A stretch of DNA of 64,000 nt from Pseudoalteromonas marina (GTDB lineage Bacteria; Pseudomonadota; Gammaproteobacteria; Enterobacterales; Alteromonadaceae): contig NZ_AHCB03000005.1 of the NCBI RefSeq assembly GCF_000238335.3, positions 1,550,001 to 1,614,000 of the forward strand, read 5' to 3'. Shown piece after piece: positions 44,237-53,609 of this stretch. Each line of letters opens with the position of its first letter. The stretch's first letter is position 1. The position numbers were made by a program, and so were the translations under genes. The notes under the pieces were generated by a model. It saw only the letters and a list, made by a program, of their open reading frames with translations, ran no database searches and was not told the origin of the DNA.

Positions 44237-47200
44237 ATGTTCAAAACCAAAGCTCTATCAAATGCAGTAAGGTACTCTTTATTGTTAGGCTCTGTAGCAC
44301 TTGCCCCCAATGTATTGGCGCAGGAAGAGTTAAACGCAGACGTAGAATTAGAAGAAGAAGGTCCTGAGAGAATTGTTGTTACCGGCTCTCGTATACGAAA
44401 AGCAGAATTTTCTAATGCGTCCCCAATTCAAATTATCAATGGCGATTTATCACGCGAAATGGGGTTGTTTGACGCAGGCTCTATGCTGCAATCCACAAGC
44501 CAAGCTGCAGGTACACAAATAGATAATACATTTGGTGGTTTTGTATTAGATAACGGTCCGGGCGCTGCAACAATCGGGTTTCGTGGTTTAGGTGCAGAGC
44601 GTACTCTTGTACTAATTAATGGCCGAAGAATGGCTCCTGCTGGCGTTGGTGGTGCACCAACTTCTCCAGATCTTAACTTAATACCAGGTGTTATGGTTGA
44701 ACGAGTTGAAAACTTGTTTGACGGTGCATCAACTGTTTATGGTTCTGATGCGGTAGCCGGTGTAGCTAACGTAATATTGAAAAAAGATGTTGAAGGATTC
44801 ATTTTCGACGCATCGTACCGTCAGCCTAAAGGTGAAGGCGGAGAAGAAACTGTACTATCTGGTATGTGGGGTAAAACCATGGACAATGGTTTTATAACAG
44901 TCGGTGTTGAGTACTCTGAGCAAAAATCTCAATCTCTATCTGGTAACCCTTTTGTTAAAGGCTGTGAAGAGCGTATTTGGGAAGCAGAAGATGGAAGCAT
45001 TGTTACGCGCAATAGTGGCTATGGTCCAGTTGCAAGTGGTGAAGACTCTTGTGACATATTTCCTTTAACGAATCGCATTAGTGTTCCTTCGTTTTTTGGA
45101 AGTGTTTACTACACACCTAATTTTACGAATACTGGGATACCTAATTTTAGTGAATCAACTGTTCCTGCAAGCCTTGAAGGATTTTTTCCATCTTGGGTAG
45201 CGGGTGATTTTGATGGTGATGGGATTAATGATGGTGTATTTGTTGATGGTGATGGTGATGGTTTCCGTGATGTTGACTTCCAAAACCCACTATATGCATT
45301 CCAACAATCTGATTATTACAAAAGCGGTGATTACAGAAGTAAAAATGAACGCATCTCGTTAATGCTAAACGGTGAATATAACTTTCAAGATGATAACGAT
45401 ACTACATTTTATTACGAAGGTTTATACGCAAGTCGTAAATCACCAATTTTTAGCCCAGGCGCACAAATTTTTGAGTATGTACCAGAAACAAACCCATACA
45501 ACCCTTGTGGAACAAATGGCATTGATTGTTTTGGCGTTTTAGGTGTAGGTCCTGGAGGCCCTGAAACAGTTCGCCCTATTATAAATATTCGTGGAGATCG
45601 TGACCGTACTGATGTTGAAGTTTCTCAATATCGCTTAGTCTCAGGTGTAACGGGTAACTTAGGGATGTTTGAGAATGTCGGTTTAAACAACTGGTACTAT
45701 GATGCATCCGTATCTTACAGCGCATCTAAAGGTGATGATCACCGTGTGGGTATTGATGAAGAACGATTACTTTACTCTCTAGAAACATCTGTACTCAATG
45801 ATGACGGCACTGTTACTTGTGGTACAGGTTCTGATGGCTGTGTTCCTGTAAATTTATTTGCTGATAGTATATATCAAGAAGGTGGCGGAACGCTTTCACC
45901 TGAAGAAGCGGCGTACTTGTTCATTGACCGTGATATAGAGACTAAGGTAAACCAATTCGTATTCAATGCGTTCATGGGCGGTGATTTCTTTGCATTACCA
46001 TGGAACGATGAAACTGTAGCTGGTATTGTTGGTGTTGAATATCGACGTGACGAAATTGAATCAAACCCGAATGCTGCAGCAGCTCAAGGCTTGCTTTGGG
46101 GTTACTTCTCTGACCAAGGAGCAGATGGTGCACGAAATCTAAAAGAGGTATTTACTGAAGTTGAATTCCCTTTGCTTAAAGGTCTTAAAGGTGCAGAAGA
46201 ATTAACGTTTACGGCCTCTGGTCGTGTTTCTGAAGAGTCTTTTTACGATGCTGAATCTACGTACAGTATCAAAACCATTTATCGACCTGTAGATTGGTTC
46301 ACACTTCGTGCTACGAAAGGTACTTCATACAGAGCACCAAATTTACGTGAACGTTTCTTAAATGGTACCTCTGGTTTTAATACAGTTGCAGATCCATGTG
46401 TTGTACCTGAAGATGCACGTGATATTGATCCATTAAATCCAGGCGCTGCAGCGACATATAATGCAGCTGAAGAAACTCGTGATGCTGCGGTATTGAACGC
46501 TTGTCAAGCATCTGGTGTTGATCCTACTTCGCTTGGCTTAGGTCAAGACGGCACAACAGTTTACACTGCAGGATATAGTGCTGAAATAGAAACTGGTGGT
46601 ACTACAGAGCTTCAACCTGAAACCTCTGTAGCAAAAACATACGGCTTTATCTTTGAACAACCATTCAGTGAAGCGTTTGATTTAACTCTATCATTGACGC
46701 GCTTTGATATTGAGGTTACCAACAGTATTGCAGAGCCAAGTGCAGGATACAGCATTGCACAATGTTACTCTGCAGACGGTAATGAAGCATTCTGTGACAG
46801 AATAAACCGTAATGCTAATGGTCAAATTAGCTTGGTTGATGCTAGCTTTATTAATATTGGCTTAATCTCATCTAAAGGTTTTGACTACAACGTTTATTTC
46901 GAAACTGATACTGTTATAGCCGAGCAAAATTTAGGTATTACTCTAGACCTTCAAGCAACACGTATGACTGAACAAGTATACGATGTGCTTGGTACAATTG
47001 ACGATAATATGGGTGAACCAGATTCACCAGAATGGCGTGGTACAGCTCGCTTACAACTGAAATACTCTGATTTTAGATTTAACTGGGAAACTCGTTTCAT
47101 CGGTAAAGGTCGTGAAGATGAAGATGATTTAGGTGAGTTTGAAGAAGGTACTGCAGGATGTCGTGGTTTAACTGATGCTAATGGTGAAGCACTTAAGTGT

Positions 47201-47419
47201 CGCCCTGTTGGTTTCACTGATGACTACTTTGTGCACAACGTTGGTCTTACATGGTCTAACGATGCATACAAAGTTAACTTAGGTGTCCGTAACGTATTTA
47301 ATGAAGCGCCACCAAAAGTAGATCCGAGTGGGTCTTTCTCAAATACTAACATCCCACTGGGTGTTGGTTACGATACCTCTGGTCGAAGCCCTTACATCAG
47401 CTTTACAGCATCATTCTAA
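44237..47419 (+). CDS. TonB-dependent receptor with DxDxDG insert
   Basis: Outer-membrane barrel of 1060 residues for energy-dependent uptake. A signal peptide (SLLLGSVALAPNVLAQ) is followed by the TonB box region ERIVVTGSRI, the plug domain (IGFRGLGAERTLVLINGRRM, VERVENLFDGASTVYGSDAVAGVANVILKK) and a 22-strand-type barrel ending NVGLTWSNDAYKVNLGVRNVFN and a final aromatic. Residues about 324-345 contain DFDGDGINDG and DGDGDGFRDVD, calcium-loop-like repeats in what should be an outer loop. The S9 peptidase gene follows, suggesting peptides as the substrate, an inference from neighbourhood and receptor type. No sugar-type operator is seen upstream. Confidence 0.92.
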   Translation: MFKTKALSNAVRYSLLLGSVALAPNVLAQEELNADVELEEEGPERIVVTGSRIRKAEFSNASPIQIINGDLSREMGLFDAGSMLQSTSQAAGTQIDNTFGGFVLDNGPGAATIGFRGLGAERTLVLINGRRMAPAGVGGAPTSPDLNLIPGVMVERVENLFDGASTVYGSDAVAGVANVILKKDVEGFIFDASYRQPKGEGGEETVLSGMWGKTMDNGFITVGVEYSEQKSQSLSGNPFVKGCEERIWEAEDGSIVTRNSGYGPVASGEDSCDIFPLTNRISVPSFFGSVYYTPNFTNTGIPNFSESTVPASLEGFFPSWVAGDFDGDGINDGVFVDGDGDGFRDVDFQNPLYAFQQSDYYKSGDYRSKNERISLMLNGEYNFQDDNDTTFYYEGLYASRKSPIFSPGAQIFEYVPETNPYNPCGTNGIDCFGVLGVGPGGPETVRPIINIRGDRDRTDVEVSQYRLVSGVTGNLGMFENVGLNNWYYDASVSYSASKGDDHRVGIDEERLLYSLETSVLNDDGTVTCGTGSDGCVPVNLFADSIYQEGGGTLSPEEAAYLFIDRDIETKVNQFVFNAFMGGDFFALPWNDETVAGIVGVEYRRDEIESNPNAAAAQGLLWGYFSDQGADGARNLKEVFTEVEFPLLKGLKGAEELTFTASGRVSEESFYDAESTYSIKTIYRPVDWFTLRATKGTSYRAPNLRERFLNGTSGFNTVADPCVVPEDARDIDPLNPGAAATYNAAEETRDAAVLNACQASGVDPTSLGLGQDGTTVYTAGYSAEIETGGTTELQPETSVAKTYGFIFEQPFSEAFDLTLSLTRFDIEVTNSIAEPSAGYSIAQCYSADGNEAFCDRINRNANGQISLVDASFINIGLISSKGFDYNVYFETDTVIAEQNLGITLDLQATRMTEQVYDVLGTIDDNMGEPDSPEWRGTARLQLKYSDFRFNWETRFIGKGREDEDDLGEFEEGTAGCRGLTDANGEALKCRPVGFTDDYFVHNVGLTWSNDAYKVNLGVRNVFNEAPPKVDPSGSFSNTNIPLGVGYDTSGRSPYISFTASF

Positions 47420-47447
47420 TTTAGAATGGCTAAGTAAATTTCAATAC

Positions 47448-47478
47448 AAATGGCCTAAAATTTTAGGCCATTTTTTTT
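47448..47478 (+). terminator. Terminator between receptor and S9 peptidase genes
   Basis: AAATGGCCTAAAA and its exact complement meet without a spacer (47448-47473), followed by T to 47478. The S9 gene's GAAGGA comes directly afterwards. Read-through could set a low level of peptidase relative to receptor. Confidence 0.85.
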
Positions 47479-47490
47479 GAAGGAATAAAA

Positions 47491-49398
47491 ATGAAACTAA
47501 AAAAAAGAATATTAGTAGGATTGAGCTTGCTAAGCCTATCTTCTTTCGCTAATAGTGAAACTGAAGATACGACGCAAGTGAGCAGTATCGATGCTTTCTC
47601 AATGTCGGCTGCTATTAGGAGCGTTGTAGCATCACCAGATGGTAATAAGCTTGCTATTTTAAGAGCGACTACCAAAGATGGTGATTATATTATTGAGATA
47701 CGAGATCCTAATAATCTAGAAGCAGAACCTGTAAGATTAGGTGCTGATAAGATGTTGATATCTTCCATCGTATGGTTAAACGATGAAAAAATTGGCGTTA
47801 TGTTTAGGCAAATACTTGAAGATGGTAGTCGCAAATACTGGGTAAACAAATTTGCAATAACAGATGCAGATGGTAAAGGTGACTGGTTATTACCGTTTAA
47901 GAAAAAGCGAAATGTTCAATTTAATATAATCAATATACTTCCAGACAAAAAAGATGAAGTACTCGTAGAGGTTGATATTAATAATAACTACATTCCAGAT
48001 GTAGTCCGATTTAATATTAATACTGGACGAAGTGTTACTGTAATGCGTGGTAATGAAAAAGTATCAGGCTCGTTTTTATCTGATTACGATGGTGAAATAA
48101 GAATAGCCCAAGGTTGGAATAAATCTGATAACGCAATTGATTATTACGCACGCGATAAAGGCAGTGATGACTGGAAAGTAATTAAGCAAGTTAGCCCTAA
48201 AAAGCGTGAAAGCTTTGAGATATTAGGATTTGCGAAAGGTAACCCTAACGAAGTTTATGTAAACGCTAACTTGGGCGAAAATACGACTGGTATTTATATA
48301 TACAATATCAAAACAGGTCAGTACACTGACCGACAATTTGGTCTTAAATCTGTAGATACCGATGGTGTCGTACTTGATACCGACGGCACTTTACAAGGCT
48401 TTCGCTATACAACCAAGCAACCTAAGTTTTATTTCACAGATCCTAACCTTCAAGCACTTAACGAATCTGTTTCCTCCCTATTTAAGGGTAAATTTGTACA
48501 AATTGTTAGTAGCTCTGAAAACGATAACGTATTAGTGGTTAGAGTATCTGCTGACGACAATCCTGGCAGCTATTACATTGTTACTAATAAGCAAAAACTA
48601 ACTAAAATTGGTGATCGACTCCCGTTTATTGATAAGAGTAAGCTAGGAACCGTTAAGTATATCTCTTATAAAGCTAGAGATGGTCGTAAAATAAAAGCAT
48701 ATGTAACCATCCCGGCTACTAAAGGCCCTTACCCTGCGGTAGTGCTTCCTCATGGTGGCCCTTGGGTGCGAGATTCCATTGTGTTTGATGATTGGGCACA
48801 GCTACTTGCTTATCATGGCTATGTAGTTATTCAACCAAACTATCGTGGCTCTACTGGTTATGGTTTAGAGCATTGGATGGCTGGTGATAATAACTGGGGC
48901 TTGAAAAAACAAGATGATTTAGACGATGCTGCGCAGTACTTGATCAAAAAAGGCTTAGCGACAAAAGATAAACTTGCTTTATTTGGCTGGAGCTATGGTG
49001 GTTACGCTGCATTTGCTGCATCTATGCGTGAAAACAACATATACAAATGTGTTGTTGCCGGTGCTGGGGTAAGTGATTTAAGTCGTATAAATGCAACCCT
49101 TAACGAAAATCGCTTTTTAAGTATTTTACAACGCCCTACTATTTCAGGTGTATCCCCTGTAGAACAAGTAGAAAAGGTAAATGTTCCTATATTGGTTATA
49201 CATGGTGATATAGACAGTCGTGTTCCAGTAAAACACAGTAGAGACTTCGTATCAGAGCTTGAGAAGTATAAAAAAGACTTTAAATATGTTGAGCTAGAAG
49301 ATGCCGATCACTTTTCCGATACGCTTTTCTACGATCATAAAAAAGAGTTTTATACAGAGTTGTTATCATGGTTTGATAATAAATGTGGTCTCAAATAA
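47491..49398 (+). CDS. S9-family prolyl-oligopeptidase-like peptidase
   Basis: An exported serine peptidase of 635 residues with a signal peptide (ILVGLSLLSLSSFANS). Residues about 30-380 form the beta-propeller gating domain; the alpha/beta hydrolase domain follows with VLPHGGPWVRD, the nucleophile Ser501 in GWSYGGYAAF, Asp575 in HGDIDSRVP and His607 in DADHF. The arrangement fits dipeptidyl- or acylaminoacyl-peptidase-like members that cut short peptides in the periplasm. It follows the receptor gene by 72 bases that hold a terminator hairpin, and AAGGA lies before the ATG. Confidence 0.92.
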   Translation: MKLKKRILVGLSLLSLSSFANSETEDTTQVSSIDAFSMSAAIRSVVASPDGNKLAILRATTKDGDYIIEIRDPNNLEAEPVRLGADKMLISSIVWLNDEKIGVMFRQILEDGSRKYWVNKFAITDADGKGDWLLPFKKKRNVQFNIINILPDKKDEVLVEVDINNNYIPDVVRFNINTGRSVTVMRGNEKVSGSFLSDYDGEIRIAQGWNKSDNAIDYYARDKGSDDWKVIKQVSPKKRESFEILGFAKGNPNEVYVNANLGENTTGIYIYNIKTGQYTDRQFGLKSVDTDGVVLDTDGTLQGFRYTTKQPKFYFTDPNLQALNESVSSLFKGKFVQIVSSSENDNVLVVRVSADDNPGSYYIVTNKQKLTKIGDRLPFIDKSKLGTVKYISYKARDGRKIKAYVTIPATKGPYPAVVLPHGGPWVRDSIVFDDWAQLLAYHGYVVIQPNYRGSTGYGLEHWMAGDNNWGLKKQDDLDDAAQYLIKKGLATKDKLALFGWSYGGYAAFAASMRENNIYKCVVAGAGVSDLSRINATLNENRFLSILQRPTISGVSPVEQVEKVNVPILVIHGDIDSRVPVKHSRDFVSELEKYKKDFKYVELEDADHFSDTLFYDHKKEFYTELLSWFDNKCGLK

Positions 49399-49464
49399 TA
49401 TAAATAAAAAAGTGGCATTCATTTTATTTGAAGAGCACTTTTTGTGTATTAAGTGAGGATATAG

Positions 49465-49500
49465 AAAAAGGGCTTCTAAATTTATTTAGAAGCCCTTTTT
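49465..49500. terminator. Terminator of the S9 peptidase gene
   Basis: AAAAAGGGCTTCTAAAT (49465-49481) pairs with its complement (49484-49500), 17 bp, T-rich on either strand, so it can act in both directions. Confidence 0.92.
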
Positions 49501-49577
49501 CCAACTACAGTATTTTATACCGTTCCTCAATAATACTTGATCATTTTTTTGGGGCTAAACGTGTAGCTAACGGTGTT

Positions 49578-49616
49578 AAAAATTAGCTATTTAGAACAAC
49601 TAAATAGCTAATTTTT
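49578..49616. terminator. Terminator of the starch operon
   Basis: AAAAATTAGCTATTTAG (49578-49594) pairs with its complement (49600-49616) around AACAA. It follows the glucoamylase stop on the minus strand and is T-rich on both strands. With the hairpin at 49465 it insulates two convergent operons. Confidence 0.85.
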
Positions 49617-49685
49617 CGCCAAGCTATCAACGCGTTTTTCTAGCCCTCAAATAAATCACTTAATTATGCGAATTGGTATGATGTA

Positions 49686-52100
49686 TTATTTCTTTAGCGA
49701 CTCTTCAACAACTGGGTAATGATCCCATACTTGTTTATCACTTAGTGAGCGCACTAGCTTAACGTATTCAGCATGAGTCCATGCCAGTGGGGTTGCTGAA
49801 TTAGTACCTTCGCCTAGTTCATAACCCGCTTTGTTGACACCTACACCATCCCAGACTTGCTCAGGCAGCATCATGCCTTCATTCGCAAACTGTTCTAAAC
49901 CTTTTACGTAACTATTTCTAATATCAGCCTGCTTAGCATCATTCAATGTTTTGGTAGCGTTGGCTGCCGCTATTTCGTAATGGCCGCGTTCACCGGTGAA
50001 GAATGGCCACACACGACCACGTTGCCCTCGTGTGTTTGCGCCACCTTCTGCGTAATTAGTGCCTGTTACCTCATCTTCGCCGTAGCCGTCGTTACCGTAA
50101 CGGCGGTAGCCTGCAAATGTCCCGGTCCCATCTTCAAAACTAAAGCTATATTTAACTTGTAGGTTATCTTCAAGCGTTTCGTCATCGTACTCAGGCAGTG
50201 TTTTAACAATACTTTCGTCGTTAGCACCGCGAACGCCATAGCGAACTAGCTCTAAAAAACCGCCATCTAAAATTTGCTTTTTATTAAACCCTTCACGGCC
50301 ATTATTGGCGTTAATTTTAGTGTTTGAATTGGCGTCAGTGTCCTGACCAATGCGAATAAAATATTCACCATCGGTACTTTCGCCTTTTAAATTACCCTTT
50401 GTAGTAAACATTTGCGATTCTATTTCGCTGTTATACTTTTTAGCCGTTTCTAAATAACGCTTAGCGTTTTTATCATCACCGCTAAGTGTTGCTATGTCGC
50501 TTGCTGTTATTAGGCCTGCAACAATTGCGGCAGTAGTAGAAGGAGAATATCCTTCTTGCTCTTCCCAGCGCTCCTGCTGTGTTGCCGGTGGGGTGATCTG
50601 CGTGTCGTTCCATAAAATTTTAGCAAGGCCTCCATCAACTAAAAAGTCAGCTGCAGGTTTTAACATTTTGCCGTACCAAGTTTTTAGCTCTTCATCGCTA
50701 AGTACATTAGCTTGGTGAAGTTTCCAAGCAAGCATAATAGGCATGGCTGTTTGGTCAAGCTGTACACCAACCCACTCAAGTTCACCATCAACATGTGTTT
50801 TTTGTAAAAACCAGCCAGTATCACCATTGTTACCCGGTGTACTGCTGTTAACTTGTACTTTTTCAAGGTATTCGAACGCTGTTTTAGCTGTAGCGGTATC
50901 GCCTAGCGCCATAAAAGCCATAGCTACTTGATAAAAATCGCGTACCCATACCGCTTTATAACCCGTAGAGCCCTCTTTAGCAGATACGGTTTCGCCCCAT
51001 GGGTTTGACAGTGACGCAATAAGCGCACCGGCGTGTGTTTTATCTTCTTGTGCTTTTAATACCATGGCACTGGTGTATAAAAGTTTGCCGTTATCGGCTG
51101 TTTGTTCAGTCATTGTATTTAGTGGTTTAAGGCTTTGTAGGTAATCTTGCCAACCTAGCGCGTCGCCTTTACCGTTGTAGTGATCGAGTACGGCTTGGTA
51201 ACCCTTAGCCAAACTTTGTTCGCCTTGCTGAATACTTTGCTGCTGGGTTTTTCCAAAGCTTAACGCTAAATCAAATGTGGTGTTGTTACTAATATCACCG
51301 AGTTCTGCAAGCATGTTTACATTACCTGAAACTTCACCGGTATTTGTATACTGATTATTAATTACTTGCGTTGTTTTAAGTGCACTTATGCCATCACTTT
51401 CACCTGTAAAGCCAACGGTTTTAGCTTTAAAAGGTGAACTTGATTGTAATGTTAAATAGTTATCGCCTTCCCATGCGACAAGCCCTTGATCTGTTGTTTT
51501 AGCAAAGTCACCTAACCCATTATTGTTAATGTACGGGTTAACCTTAACATAGGCTTTTAGACCCTCTAATTGAGTATTAAACACACTTCGTACAAATAAT
51601 GTTTGTGTATCTGGGTCGGTAAATATGTGCTTTTCTAAGCTAAAGCGGCCTTGCTTATCGGTACTTGTTACCTTATAAGCAAGCGAAAGCGGTCTGCCTT
51701 GCTCATCTTTGTATAAGTAATCAATGCTTACGTCTAAGTCATCTGCTTCGGTAACGGTGAAATCATTACCTGTTACTATAAATTGCATGTCTTTTATTTG
51801 CGCTTGGTGAATAAGCCCAAACATGGTTTCGGTGATCATTCCTTTAGCAATAGAAAACCATACTTTAGACACATTGCCTGTTGCGGCTGTATCGCTGTAC
51901 TGCCCTTTTTTATATTCTTCAAACGATGTGCCAATACCTGTTTTGCCTGCATACGCCCAAAATGGCTCTACCCCTGGGGCGCCTGGTGCCGATGTAACTT
52001 TTGCTGAAGTACTTTCATTAGTTGTGCTTGTGTTTTGTGCGCCACAAGCCGTTAAACCTAATGCTAAAAGTGAAGCGGTTATAAGGTTGTATTTTTTCAT
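49686..52100 (-). CDS. GH15 glucan 1,4-alpha-glucosidase (glucoamylase), lipoprotein
   Basis: Releases glucose from the non-reducing ends of maltodextrins. The 804 residues begin with a lipoprotein signal (LITASLLALGLTAC, Cys19). An N-terminal beta-sandwich (about 35-300) is followed by the (alpha/alpha)6 barrel (about 320-790). VWVRDFYQVAMAFMALG, WEEQEGYSPSTTAAIVAG (probable catalytic acid Glu) and RVWPFFTGERGHYE (probable base Glu) are the GH15 hallmarks. Starts nine bases after the MFS transporter gene and is last in the starch operon. Outer-membrane or periplasmic location follows from the lipobox. Confidence 0.93.
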   Translation of the reverse strand: MKKYNLITASLLALGLTACGAQNTSTTNESTSAKVTSAPGAPGVEPFWAYAGKTGIGTSFEEYKKGQYSDTAATGNVSKVWFSIAKGMITETMFGLIHQAQIKDMQFIVTGNDFTVTEADDLDVSIDYLYKDEQGRPLSLAYKVTSTDKQGRFSLEKHIFTDPDTQTLFVRSVFNTQLEGLKAYVKVNPYINNNGLGDFAKTTDQGLVAWEGDNYLTLQSSSPFKAKTVGFTGESDGISALKTTQVINNQYTNTGEVSGNVNMLAELGDISNNTTFDLALSFGKTQQQSIQQGEQSLAKGYQAVLDHYNGKGDALGWQDYLQSLKPLNTMTEQTADNGKLLYTSAMVLKAQEDKTHAGALIASLSNPWGETVSAKEGSTGYKAVWVRDFYQVAMAFMALGDTATAKTAFEYLEKVQVNSSTPGNNGDTGWFLQKTHVDGELEWVGVQLDQTAMPIMLAWKLHQANVLSDEELKTWYGKMLKPAADFLVDGGLAKILWNDTQITPPATQQERWEEQEGYSPSTTAAIVAGLITASDIATLSGDDKNAKRYLETAKKYNSEIESQMFTTKGNLKGESTDGEYFIRIGQDTDANSNTKINANNGREGFNKKQILDGGFLELVRYGVRGANDESIVKTLPEYDDETLEDNLQVKYSFSFEDGTGTFAGYRRYGNDGYGEDEVTGTNYAEGGANTRGQRGRVWPFFTGERGHYEIAAANATKTLNDAKQADIRNSYVKGLEQFANEGMMLPEQVWDGVGVNKAGYELGEGTNSATPLAWTHAEYVKLVRSLSDKQVWDHYPVVEESLKK

Positions 52101-52109
52101 TGTGTGTCC

Positions 52110-53609
52110 TTAATTAGAATTTTTAACGCGCATTACGGCTACAGCGGCAACCACAAATGAGGCTGCACCAATTAATAGGGCGTAAATAGGCTGGTTAGAA
52201 AATACATGGCGTAAAATAAGCCCTAAAATGCTAGCGGCGAGTAACTGCGGTATTACAATAAAGAAGTTAAAAATGCCCATATAAACGCCCATTTTATTAC
52301 TTGGTAAGGCGTTACTTAACATGGCATAAGGCAGCGATAAAATAGACGCCCACGCAAACCCTACGCCTATCATAGGTATAAGTAACATTTTAGGGTCTTG
52401 TATAAACATAAAGCTTGCAAGGCCTAACGCGCCTAGCAATAAATTAAAACAATGTGCGCCTTTTAAACCCATTTTTTTTACTAAAAACGGAATACACATA
52501 GCTGCAATTGCGGCAAAGCCATTATAGGCTGCAAATAAAATACCCACCCAGTCTGCACCATCGTTAAATGCTTTAGAGGTAGCATCGCTACTGCCATAGT
52601 GAAAACTTGTTACAGCGGAAGTGGTATAAATCCACATAGCAAATAAAGTAAACCAGCTAAAAAACTGCACCCATGCAAGCTGCTTCATAGCCTCTGGCAT
52701 AGTAAATACATCTTGTACTACCTGGTAAAAGCCACCTTGTGTTTTGTTGGCGCTTTTAAGCGCGGCTGCAATCCACTGCACAATACCAAAGGCTAATAAA
52801 CCACCAGCAAGTAGGTATAATTCTTTTTCAAGGGATAAGCCCATGACTAATGCAAGAGTTGCTAAACCCAGTACCACAAAAATAATGGCACCTTTATTAA
52901 AGTTAATATCAGCAATAATTGCAGTCGTAGATTTTGCTGTTTGCTGTTCAAATTCAGCAAGTTGTTCTGGGCTATATTCCTTTGTGCGTGCCACAGTCCA
53001 TAAAACAGCAACTAATAAAACCACCCCACCCCAGTAAAATGAGTATTTAACAGATTCAGGAATTTGCCCAGCCGCTGCAGTATTACTGACATCAAACCAG
53101 TTGGTCATCATCCATGGTAGCGCCGAGGCTAACACCGCACCAATACCAATAAAAAAGCTTTGTAAACCGTAACCTGTCGCGCGTTGTTTCTCTGGCAGGT
53201 TATCGCCAACAAGCGCTCTAAACGGTTCCATTGTCACGTTGATTGAGGCATCCATAATCCATAACATACCCGCAGCAATCCAAAGTGTTGGCGAGTGCGG
53301 CATAATAAACAACGAAAGTGTTGTTAACACAGCGCCCACAAAGAAAAACGGACGACGACGGCCAAAGCGCCCCCACGTTTTATCGCTCCAGTAACCTATA
53401 ATAGGCTGAACAATTAAGCCTGTAAGCGGAGCTGCAACCCATAAAATAGGAATATCATCAACTTGTGCGCCTAATGTTTGAAATATTCGGCTTACATTGC
53501 CGTTTTGCAGAGCAAAACCAAACTGTATGCCTAAAAAGCCAAAGCACATGTTCCATATTTGCCAAAAACTTAAATTTGGCTTATCGGTATTATTATTTTG
53601 ATTATTCAT
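52110..53609 (-). CDS. MFS sugar transporter, SLC45/MalT-like
   Basis: Inner-membrane symporter of 499 residues with 12 predicted helices. The start LSFWQIWNMCFGFLGIQFGFALQNGNVSRIFQTLGA and WAAPLTGLIVQPIIGYWSDKTWGRFGRRRPFF are typical of the sucrose/maltose transporters found in Alteromonadales, Caulobacter and Xanthomonas starch loci. It should bring maltose or short maltodextrins into the cytoplasm for the alpha-glucosidase at 62462. The start overlaps the end of the amylase gene by eight bases, so they are coupled. Confidence 0.92.
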   Translation of the reverse strand: MNNQNNNTDKPNLSFWQIWNMCFGFLGIQFGFALQNGNVSRIFQTLGAQVDDIPILWVAAPLTGLIVQPIIGYWSDKTWGRFGRRRPFFFVGAVLTTLSLFIMPHSPTLWIAAGMLWIMDASINVTMEPFRALVGDNLPEKQRATGYGLQSFFIGIGAVLASALPWMMTNWFDVSNTAAAGQIPESVKYSFYWGGVVLLVAVLWTVARTKEYSPEQLAEFEQQTAKSTTAIIADINFNKGAIIFVVLGLATLALVMGLSLEKELYLLAGGLLAFGIVQWIAAALKSANKTQGGFYQVVQDVFTMPEAMKQLAWVQFFSWFTLFAMWIYTTSAVTSFHYGSSDATSKAFNDGADWVGILFAAYNGFAAIAAMCIPFLVKKMGLKGAHCFNLLLGALGLASFMFIQDPKMLLIPMIGVGFAWASILSLPYAMLSNALPSNKMGVYMGIFNFFIVIPQLLAASILGLILRHVFSNQPIYALLIGAASFVVAAVAVMRVKNSN

